A DNA stretch of 57,791 nt from positions 1 through 57,791 of the forward strand of contig JAKPTZ010000057.1 of assembly GCA_029555025.1 (NCBI GenBank). The letters are read 5' to 3'. A program made the position numbers and the translations under genes. This DNA is from Deltaproteobacteria bacterium (lineage in GTDB: Bacteria > Myxococcota_A > UBA9042 > DTJE01). The notes beneath the pieces are model-generated. The model was not told the origin of the DNA, did not search any database, and worked only from the letters and a program-made list of their open reading frames with translations. Every line of letters starts with the position of its first letter. The stretch's first letter is position 1. This document shows positions 51,453 through 57,791 of this stretch, piece after piece.

Positions 51453-53441
51453 TCAGCTCTTCTGCTGGTAAAGGTAGTACTGCTCGCTGTCGTCAAGGCC
51501 GGCCGGCTCGGCGACGCGGTACCTGTTCATCGTCATGACGTGCCTGGTGACCAGTGAAGCATCCAGGCCGGACGCCTTCGCGATGTCGGGAATCGATATC
51601 GGCCCGTCCTTCATGGCTTCCAGGATCATGTGCCACTGCGCAGGGTATTCCTTCATCGTCACCGAAGGCGCCGCCGACTCCTCGGCCGCGGCGGTTTCGG
51701 TGATATTGATGTTCTGATCCAGGGCGAATCCATCGATCATCCCCTCGATCTCGGCATCGGTGAAGCAGGCCAGTTCGATGGCGTTTGTCGGGCAAACCGG
51801 GGCGCAAACGCCGCAGCCGACGCACGAAGGTTCATCGACAATCGCGAAATTCCTTCCGTCGCGCTCCATCTCGACCAGCGCGCCATATTCACAGACCGCA
51901 GCGCACTTTCCGCACCAGACGCATTTGCTGCTGTCAACACGGGCAATCACCGGATCCAGGTCAATCACGCCCTTGCCGATGACCGCATTGATCTTGGCCG
52001 AAGCGGCTAGAGCCGACGACAGGGTCTCGGTCACGTTCTTCGGGCCCTGGCAGGAACCGCCCAGGAACACGCCATTGATCACCGTCTCGACCGGCCTCAA
52101 CTTCGGATGAATCTCGTTGAAAAAGCCGTCCGCGCCGATCGGCACCTTAAACGAGGCCGCGATCGCCCCACTGTCGGCCTGCGGCACCATGCCGGTCACA
52201 AGAACCACCAGATCGACCGGAACCTCAACCTCCTGCTTCTTCGTCAGCGAATCCTTCACCTTGATGACCGCCCCGCTCCCGTCGGCGGTCACGACCGGCG
52301 GCTCCTTCTCGGTGAACATGAAATAGACGTCCCCGGCCTTCGAGCTTTCGGTGTACATGACCTCCTGCTTTCCATAGGCCCGGATGTCGCGATAAAAGTG
52401 GTAAGCCTGCACCCCCGGATAGCGGCGGTGCATCGACAGGGACGCCTGTATCGCGCCGCTGCAACAAACGCGGCTGCAGTACTTGTTCTTTCCCTTCGTC
52501 TGCCTCATGCCGACGCAGTATATGAACCCGACGCTGCGGACCCTGCGCCCCTGGTGCATCAGTTCGCCGCTGCCGGATTCCACCAGCTTGACGAACTCGC
52601 CAATCGGGATGACGCCGGGGCTGCCCATCGAATACTCACCCGGCTCGGGCTTGTACGGGTCGAACCCGGTGGCGATCAGGACCGCGCCGACCGTGAACTC
52701 AAGATCCTCGGCGGGCTGGCCCCCGACGTTCACCTTGACCTGGAACTGGCCCATGCTGCCGCAGACGCCGGAAACCGTCGCGCCACAAAACAGCTTTATG
52801 TTCGGTGTGGCGCGAACGCGCGCGGCCAAATCCTGGACAATGCTTTCGCCGCTGACATCACCCGGGAACAAATCCTTCCGGCCCGCCAGTTTGCCGCCGG
52901 GCTCGGCCGCCTTCTCGACCAGCACGACCTCGTTTCCAATCGAGGCCAGCGATATCGCGGCCCTCATCCCGGCGACGCCCGCGCCGACAATCAGGACCGA
53001 TCTGGCGGCCGACACGCGGATCGTCTCGTGGGACTCGGCGCCCATGACCCGCCGGATGCCTGCCTCGACCAGTCCGGCGGCCTTCCCGGTCGCCAGCTTC
53101 CTGTCGTCGTGATGTGGCCAGGAACACTGCTCGCGCACGTTGACCTGGACGTACTGATACTGGTTCAGGCCGGCCCGCAAAGCCACGTTCCGAAAGGTGT
53201 GCAGATGCAATTTCGGGGAACAGCTTGCGACAACTATCGCGTCAAGCCCCTGCTCCTTGATGTCGGCCACCATGTCCTTCTGGTTGCTGTCGGCACAGGC
53301 GAACATCACGTCCTTGGCCACGACGACGAAATCGTCCTTGCCGGCCAGTTCGCGAACCTGGGCCACATCGACGTAGTCCGAGATGTTGCCGCCGCAGTGA
53401 CAGATATAGACGCCGATACGTTTCTTCTTTTTTTCTTCCAT
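51453..53441 (-). CDS. HdrA-like flavoprotein with C-terminal winged helix
   Basis: A 662-residue HdrA/QmoB-type protein. The N-terminal part has GVYICHCGGNISD, a FAD Rossmann motif (LIVGAGVAGMRAAISLA) and the KYCSRVCCSGAIQ cysteine cluster typical of HdrA. Two [4Fe-4S] motifs follow (CVWCGKCAAVCEYGA, CVGCGVCAPVCPTNA). After a linker, residues 600-662 read as a winged helix (ISIPDIAKASGLDASLVTRH), unusual for the family. It starts 3 nt after the HdrA-GltD gene stop and pairs with it as QmoA/QmoB do. Confidence 0.9.
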   Translation of the reverse strand: MEEKKKKRIGVYICHCGGNISDYVDVAQVRELAGKDDFVVVAKDVMFACADSNQKDMVADIKEQGLDAIVVASCSPKLHLHTFRNVALRAGLNQYQYVQVNVREQCSWPHHDDRKLATGKAAGLVEAGIRRVMGAESHETIRVSAARSVLIVGAGVAGMRAAISLASIGNEVVLVEKAAEPGGKLAGRKDLFPGDVSGESIVQDLAARVRATPNIKLFCGATVSGVCGSMGQFQVKVNVGGQPAEDLEFTVGAVLIATGFDPYKPEPGEYSMGSPGVIPIGEFVKLVESGSGELMHQGRRVRSVGFIYCVGMRQTKGKNKYCSRVCCSGAIQASLSMHRRYPGVQAYHFYRDIRAYGKQEVMYTESSKAGDVYFMFTEKEPPVVTADGSGAVIKVKDSLTKKQEVEVPVDLVVLVTGMVPQADSGAIAASFKVPIGADGFFNEIHPKLRPVETVINGVFLGGSCQGPKNVTETLSSALAASAKINAVIGKGVIDLDPVIARVDSSKCVWCGKCAAVCEYGALVEMERDGRNFAIVDEPSCVGCGVCAPVCPTNAIELACFTDAEIEGMIDGFALDQNINITETAAAEESAAPSVTMKEYPAQWHMILEAMKDGPISIPDIAKASGLDASLVTRHVMTMNRYRVAEPAGLDDSEQYYLYQQKS

Positions 53442-53444
53442 ACG

Positions 53445-56210
53445 TCAGTCCGTCACCGTCTTCCTGTTCAGATATTCGGCAACCTGGGCGGCCGCCGCGC
53501 CAGCGGAAAGAATCGAGTCCGGGATGTCCATCGGCGCCGCCGCCGTGCCAGCCACGAACACGCCGTCGACAGTTGTCACGGCCGGATTCACCATGGGATC
53601 CGCCTGCAGGATGTAACTGTAAGGATCCAGCTCCGGAACCTGCCCACGGAATTTTTCAACAATCAGGTTCTGCGGACGAAGTCCGACCGCCAGCACGACC
53701 AGGTCGTGTTTCACTTCCTTGACCACGCCGTTTTCCACGTCCTCGACACGCAGGATGACATCGCCGCGCCCCTTTCCGTCGTCGGTAATCTTCGCGACAC
53801 GGCCCTTGACGAAGCTGATGCCCATGCCCTTGCTCTGCTGGAAAAACTCCTCGTAATTCTTGCCGAAAGCACGGATATCCATGTAATAGACCGTGATATC
53901 TGCCAGCGGAAGCGCACCCATAAGAAGTTGGGCCTGCTTGGCGGAGTACATGCAGCAGATCTGCGAGCAAATCTGGCTGTTACGCGATGCGCCCGGGCAG
54001 GTCCGATAATTGTCCAGGCTGACGTCGCGAGACCCGGCACAAAGGACGTACGCAATATTGTCGGGAACCTTGCCGTCGCCCGGCCGGAGCACCGCGTTGA
54101 ACGGACGGGTCGGAGCGATCAGGCGTTCCATCTGCATGGAAGTGATCACGTTCGGAAGCTGCCGGGAATGGTAATGCGGCTTCTCGGCCGGATCCCACAG
54201 ATCATATCCTGTCGAAAGCACGACAGCGTCCGCCTTGACGTTCATCACCTGCTTCTTCTGGCTGAAGTCGATCGCGTATGCCGGACAGGCGACAACGCAC
54301 TGGTGACACTCGCGGCAGTTACTGCAGTCCATGCAGCGCGAAGCAGACCGAACCGCTTCCGAAGCCGTGAAGGTGCTTTCGATGTCGTCGAAATCGACAA
54401 TCCTGGATCGACCGTCGCGGAACTTTTCCGCAAGTGTTTCGGCCGAAGGGATATCGTGCCGGGACAACAGAGTCTGCTTATCGACGGCCGGCAGCGTGTC
54501 GCCATACTCGAACGCCGTCAGATCCTGGCCGGCCAGCCACTTGTCCATATAGAACGCAGCCCTGCGACCCTGGCCCACGGCCTCGATGATCGAGGTCGGA
54601 CCGGTCACCGCATCCCCGCCGGCGAAAACCCACGGGACGCCGGTCTGAAGCGTCCTTTCGTCCGCCGCGATGGTCCGATCCCTGCGCAGTTCAAGTTGAT
54701 CCTTGAAGGCGCCGGTGCCGGGACTCAGGCCGATCGCCTCGATGACCAGATCAACCGGCAGTTTGTATTCCGAACCCTTGACCTCGACAGGCTGCCTGCG
54801 GCCGTCGGGACCAGGTTCGCCAAGCTCCATCCTGATAAGCGTTGCTGACGTTACGCGGCCGTTTTCGCCCGAAAAGGCAACGGGGTTACACAGGACCGCA
54901 AACTCGACGCCCTCTTCCAGGGCCTCGTGGCGCTCCATCTCAAACGCCGGCATCTCGTGCAGACTGCGGCGATAGACGACCGTCACCTTATCGGAGCCCA
55001 GCCTGATGGCGGTCCTGGCCGAGTCCATCGCGGTATTCCCACCCCCGACCACCATGACCTTCTTTCCGGTCAGGTCACGCTTCTGGCCGATTTTCGATTC
55101 CCGCAGGATGTCCAGGCAGTTGACGATTCCGTCCAGATCGGCCCCCGGGGCGCGCAATCTGGTGGAGTCGTGCGTCCCCGTCGCCATGAACACGGCGTCG
55201 AACCCCTGTTCCTTCAGCGAATTCAGGTCGGTCACGCGGGTATTGCAGCGAATCTCGACGCCCAGGGCCGTCACGTTCTTCACATCGCGATCCACGACAT
55301 GGTTGGGAAGCCTGAACTCGGGCAGGGTCAGGCGCATCATGCCGCCGGGAAGCGGGGCGGCTTCGAAAATGACGACTTCATGCCCCCGCAGGGCCAGCGC
55401 GTACGCGGCGGTCAGGCCGGCGGGGCCGGAACCGACGATCGCGACGCGCCTGCCGGTGGGCGCCGCCTTCTCCCTGGGCTTGGGCTCCAGGTGCTTCGCA
55501 TAGTAGTCATCAGCGAAAAATCGCTTGATGCGCCGCATATCGACAGGGCCCTCGAGGCTGGCCCGGGTACACTCTGCCTGGCACGGCGCGTAGCACGCAC
55601 GACCAAGACAGCCCGGCAGAGGGACGTCCTCCAGATGAAGATCCATGGCGTCCTCGAACTGCCCGGCACGCACAAGCGACACATAACCGTAAGGCTTGAC
55701 GCCGCCCGGACATCCGGCGATGCACGGCGCCGAAACGCCCTTTCGCTCGATTGACGCAATCCTGGGATTCGCCAGGTTGAACGGGATATAGGCGACCTTG
55801 CGGTCGGCCAGATCCTCGTTATATGCGTCACTGCGAACCTCGGGGCATACGACTTCGCACTGCAGGCAACCGGTGCAATTCTCGGCGATGACGAACCTTG
55901 GCTCCTTCGTAAGCTGCACATCAAAACCGTCCGCCACCTTCTGAATCGAATCGATCGTGGTGTTCAGGGACAGCGTTATGCTGGTGTTGCGGGCCGTCTC
56001 GGACATCTTCGGTGTGGTGATGCACGCCGCGCAGTCCAGAGTCGGGAACACCTTGCTCAACTGGATCATCTTGCCGCCGATGGACAGCGCCTTTTCGACC
56101 AGCAGGACCTTGCGCCCCATGGACGCCAGGTTCAGCGCGGCCTCCTGTCCGGCAATGCCGCCGCCGACGACCATCACGTCGTACTTGTTTTCCGGTTTTC
56201 CCGCGCTCAT
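53445..56210 (-). CDS. HdrA-like flavoprotein with inserted GltD/NfnB-like module
   Basis: A 921-residue protein. An HdrA N-terminus (VVGGGIAGQEAALNLAS, FPTLDCAACITTPKM, [4Fe-4S] C112-C122) is interrupted by about 450 residues of NADPH:glutamate-synthase small-subunit type: Cys-rich helical domain (CIAGCPGGVKPYG, GCLGRACYAPCQAEC), FAD motif (AIVGSGPAGLTAAYALA) and NAD(P) motif (VVGGGNTAMDSARTAIRLG). HdrA sequence then resumes (CSNCRECHQCVVACP, SQICSQICCMYS, MDIPDSILSAGAAAAQ). It probably moves electrons between NAD(P)H and the Hdr/Qmo core. The start overlaps the mvhD-like stop as ATGA. Confidence 0.9.
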   Translation of the reverse strand: MSAGKPENKYDVMVVGGGIAGQEAALNLASMGRKVLLVEKALSIGGKMIQLSKVFPTLDCAACITTPKMSETARNTSITLSLNTTIDSIQKVADGFDVQLTKEPRFVIAENCTGCLQCEVVCPEVRSDAYNEDLADRKVAYIPFNLANPRIASIERKGVSAPCIAGCPGGVKPYGYVSLVRAGQFEDAMDLHLEDVPLPGCLGRACYAPCQAECTRASLEGPVDMRRIKRFFADDYYAKHLEPKPREKAAPTGRRVAIVGSGPAGLTAAYALALRGHEVVIFEAAPLPGGMMRLTLPEFRLPNHVVDRDVKNVTALGVEIRCNTRVTDLNSLKEQGFDAVFMATGTHDSTRLRAPGADLDGIVNCLDILRESKIGQKRDLTGKKVMVVGGGNTAMDSARTAIRLGSDKVTVVYRRSLHEMPAFEMERHEALEEGVEFAVLCNPVAFSGENGRVTSATLIRMELGEPGPDGRRQPVEVKGSEYKLPVDLVIEAIGLSPGTGAFKDQLELRRDRTIAADERTLQTGVPWVFAGGDAVTGPTSIIEAVGQGRRAAFYMDKWLAGQDLTAFEYGDTLPAVDKQTLLSRHDIPSAETLAEKFRDGRSRIVDFDDIESTFTASEAVRSASRCMDCSNCRECHQCVVACPAYAIDFSQKKQVMNVKADAVVLSTGYDLWDPAEKPHYHSRQLPNVITSMQMERLIAPTRPFNAVLRPGDGKVPDNIAYVLCAGSRDVSLDNYRTCPGASRNSQICSQICCMYSAKQAQLLMGALPLADITVYYMDIRAFGKNYEEFFQQSKGMGISFVKGRVAKITDDGKGRGDVILRVEDVENGVVKEVKHDLVVLAVGLRPQNLIVEKFRGQVPELDPYSYILQADPMVNPAVTTVDGVFVAGTAAAPMDIPDSILSAGAAAAQVAEYLNRKTVTD

Positions 56211-56617
56211 TCTGCCTTCCCGTTAAGTTCGACCAGAATCCTGGTGAAATTGGCCATGTGGCTTGCAAACTGCTCGGCGCAAACCGAACAGATTGCCGCC
56301 ATCCTGATGCGCTTCGGGTCGATTCCCTTCGCCTGCATCAGCTTCTGGGAATGTTCAATCAGCTCGTTGGTAAGTTCGCTGCACTTCGGGGTGTAGCTGC
56401 ACTCGTGACCGTCGGCCGCGATGAACACGCCGTCAAAACCCTGCGCGAACGCGTGCATTATCCACTTCGGCTTGATACCGGCCGAACACGGCACAGAAAT
56501 GACATATACCGACGGCGAGTAGTGGATCTTGCGCAATCCGGCCTGGTCGATGCCGGGATCCGAGATCTTTTCCGTGGAAAAGACCAGTATCTTTGGAGAG
56601 CTGGTTAACTTCTGCAT
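56207..56617 (-). CDS. MvhD/FlpD-like iron-sulfur subunit, divergent Cys motif
   Basis: I choose the ATG at 56617 because AGGTGA precedes it; ATG 56653 is an alternative lacking a ribosome-binding site. The 136-residue product resembles MvhD (PKILVFST, VISVPCSAGIKPKWIMHAFA, GFDGVFIAADGHECSYTPKC). MvhD passes electrons to HdrA. In the standard family an FCCNWC-type motif lies at the N-terminus; here it reads VFSTEKISD, with no Cys. Later Cys (VPCS, HECSYTPKC, ICSVC) remain. It is coupled by ATGA overlap to the HdrA gene. Confidence 0.8.
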   Translation of the reverse strand: MQKLTSSPKILVFSTEKISDPGIDQAGLRKIHYSPSVYVISVPCSAGIKPKWIMHAFAQGFDGVFIAADGHECSYTPKCSELTNELIEHSQKLMQAKGIDPKRIRMAAICSVCAEQFASHMANFTRILVELNGKAE

Positions 56618-56676
56618 GCGCGCGTTCACCTGAAAAGAGAATGGCCCCGACATGAACGCAAGGCGACATGCCGTTA

Positions 56677-56928
56677 TCAGGACTTCTTCAGGAACATCCT
56701 GACGTAGCTGGACTCCTCGACGACACCGAGGTAATCGTGGCCCATCTTCTGACACCATTTGGGAATATCGACCTTTGTGCCTTCATCGGACGAATACACT
56801 TCCAGGATTTCCCCGGATTCGATGTCACCCATGGCCTTCTTTGCCGCAAGCAGCGGGCCGGGGCAGGCGGTTCCACGGGCATCGACAAGGCTGGCAACCT
56901 TAAGTCCCTTCAGTTCATCGGTGGTCAT
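56677..56928 (-). CDS. tusA: TusA-family sulfur carrier
   Basis: An 83-residue protein with GGAGA before the ATG. The TusA signature is RGTACPGPLLAAKKAM, with the sulfur-binding Cys in CPGP, and the small two-layer fold (LEVYSSDEGTKVDIPKWCQK) follows. TusA carries persulfide between enzymes. It sits between dsrE-like and mvhD-like genes, suggesting sulfur transfer to or from the HdrA-like complex. Confidence 0.92.
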   Translation of the reverse strand: MTTDELKGLKVASLVDARGTACPGPLLAAKKAMGDIESGEILEVYSSDEGTKVDIPKWCQKMGHDYLGVVEESSYVRMFLKKS

Positions 56929-56943
56929 GGCGCATCTCCTTAA

Positions 56944-57462
56944 TCAGATGAAAAGCTGGATCTTGCTTTCGGACGCGTCGCTCAGGAAGGTGGCGACGCC
57001 GCAGATCTTCATGTTCGGGTAATCGATCAGTTCTTCCTTCTTGAAGCCCATCAGGTTCATGGACATCTCGCACACATTGATGTTGACGCCGAGCTCGCCC
57101 GCAAGCTTAAGCAACTCGGGAAGTGAAGCCACCTTGTGCTTCTTCATTATCCCCTTGATCATGGCGGTACCCATCCCGCCCATGTTCATCTTCGAAAGCG
57201 CCACCTTTTCGGCGCCCTTCGGCAGCATCCATCCGAACATCTTCGACATGAAGTCCTTGCCCGCGGCCTTCTTCGACGGCGCCCGAAGCGCCGCCGTGGC
57301 CCAGAAGGTGAAGAACAAATTCACCTTCATGTCGTATGCCGCCGCGCCGGTCGCAATGATCATCGCGGCAAGCAGCTTGTCCAGGTCGCCGGAAAAGACG
57401 ACCATGGAAATCTGTTCTGTCTCGGGGCCAGTTGAAACGGTTGTGTTTGTGTTTTCAGCCAT
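56944..57462 (-). CDS. DsrE/DsrE2-family sulfurtransferase-like protein
   Basis: A 172-residue protein (ATG 57462; TTG 57471 possible). The DsrE-type fold is indicated by VVFSGDLDKLLAAMIIATGA, LFFTFWATAAL and the conserved Cys in VNVCEMSMNLMG, a DsrE2-type pattern. Hydrophobic helices near residues 30-60 suggest membrane association. DsrE-type proteins receive or donate sulfane sulfur, often with TusA, whose gene is 15 nt downstream. First gene of the Hdr-like operon. Confidence 0.87.
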   Translation of the reverse strand: MAENTNTTVSTGPETEQISMVVFSGDLDKLLAAMIIATGAAAYDMKVNLFFTFWATAALRAPSKKAAGKDFMSKMFGWMLPKGAEKVALSKMNMGGMGTAMIKGIMKKHKVASLPELLKLAGELGVNINVCEMSMNLMGFKKEELIDYPNMKICGVATFLSDASESKIQLFI

Positions 57463-57483
57463 AGTGGACAAAACTTATCAATT

Positions 57484-57516
57484 TCATATGAGATGTCAAC
57501 AAATTCATTCAATCCC
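57484..57516 (-). promoter_or_regulatory. Possible promoter region of the dsrE-tusA-hdr operon
   Basis: The minus-strand text from 57516 contains TTGACA followed by an AT-rich stretch (TCATATGAAATTGATAAG). No -10 at ideal spacing is clear. The rest of 57517-57621 between the divergent genes shows nothing I can identify. Confidence 0.3.
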
Positions 57517-57621
57517 CCTGGGATTTAAGGGTTTTCACCGAAAATCGGTTCTTTCCGACCTTGTCTTGGACTTTGGATGCACCGCTGATTAACATTCAAG
57601 GGTCCCCGAACTGGTGAAGTG

Positions 57622-57791
57622 ATGGCGACAAGCCGGGAATTCATGGAATTCGTGCTCGAACAAATCTCCTCGATGCCGACAGTGCGCGCCAGGAAGATGT
57701 TCGGCGAATACGCGTTGTACTGCGATGACAAGGTCGTCGGACTGGTGTGCGACGAACAGGTCTTCATCAAGATAACGCCGGAAGGCAGGGC
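57622..57791 (+). CDS. TfoX N-terminal-domain protein, 3' end cut by window edge
   Basis: From ATG 57622 (GTG at 57619 possible) 56 codons are visible: MATSREFMEFVLEQISSM, then ARKMFGEYALYCDD and VGLVCDEQVFIKITPEG. This is the TfoX/Sxy N-terminal domain. In some bacteria such proteins affect competence genes; stand-alone copies in other phyla have unknown roles. It is divergent from the dsrE operon. Confidence 0.85.
   Translation, partial: MATSREFMEFVLEQISSMPTVRARKMFGEYALYCDDKVVGLVCDEQVFIKITPEGR

Noticed and set aside
52107-54848. A 913-codon plus-strand open frame
   Set aside because: It is antisense to the two HdrA-like genes with intact FAD and FeS motifs; composition is that of a shadow frame.
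51453-56210. Complete methanogen-type heterodisulfide reductase
   Set aside because: No HdrB with CCG domains is present; the context fits Qmo-like or carrier-sulfur chemistry better.

Overview
The window looks like chromosomal DNA from a Gram-negative bacterium of the Myxococcota/former Deltaproteobacteria type with an anaerobic or facultative metabolism. That assignment is inference. It rests on high GC, a beta-barrel porin ending in Phe, many lipoproteins with a lipobox followed by an Asp-rich low-complexity stalk, MopE-like CDxxDNDCDG repeats, an [FeFe] hydrogenase operon and an Hdr/Qmo-like redox cluster. I see no rRNA, tRNA, CRISPR array, insertion sequence or phage gene. Coding density is high and no gene-free stretch exceeds about 300 bases.

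Layout. (1) 1-5.3 kb: the end of a TerB-like gene, then two secreted lipoproteins (a propeller plus alpha-helical domain, and a Cys-rich Kazal-like protein). (2) 5.5-14.1 kb: a redox operon made of rex, NuoE-like hydC, NuoF-like hydB, [FeFe] hydrogenase hydA, a hydrogenase-derived sensor kinase (HydS type), a stand-alone receiver and a receiver-histidine kinase. An 18-bp Rex operator covers the -10 element of the promoter, so the NADH/NAD+ ratio probably controls the operon. (3) 14.2-15.9 kb: a repeat-bearing MopE-like lipoprotein.

(4) 16.1-34.0 kb is the most distinctive region. A minus-strand run of seven genes (ceramidase-like lipoprotein, glycerol-1-phosphate dehydrogenase-like enzyme, GH84 hexosaminidase-like lipoprotein, a GH5 lipoprotein with lost catalytic residues, an endoglycoceramidase-like GH5 lipoprotein, an outer-membrane porin and a PIG-L-type deacetylase) diverges from a plus-strand tetR gene. 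Downstream of tetR lie a secreted protein of unknown function, a second ceramidase-like lipoprotein and a metallophosphoesterase-EEP fusion. A 28-bp inverted repeat overlaps the tetR promoter in the divergent intergenic region. I read the whole as a candidate regulated glycosphingolipid/glycolipid-foraging locus.

(5) 34.0-47.9 kb: two paralogous secreted proteins with repetitive basic or His-rich tails, an SDR enzyme, a lipoprotein MsrA and several lipoproteins (Cys-rich, EEP phosphodiesterase, a 1,093-residue protein, pentapeptide-repeat, FGE-fold). (6) 48.0-57.5 kb: nine minus-strand genes, probably one operon: dsrE, tusA, mvhD-like, hdrA with an inserted GltD-like module, hdrA with a C-terminal winged helix, a qmoC-like membrane subunit, a flavodoxin, a DUF3108-like protein and an EEP lipoprotein. 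No HdrB-type catalytic subunit is visible. (7) The right edge holds the start of a TfoX-like gene.

Taken together, the window pairs a NADH-linked hydrogen system and a sulfur-carrier/quinone-linked Hdr-type system with a large secreted lipoprotein hydrolase repertoire that seems aimed at complex lipids and glycans.
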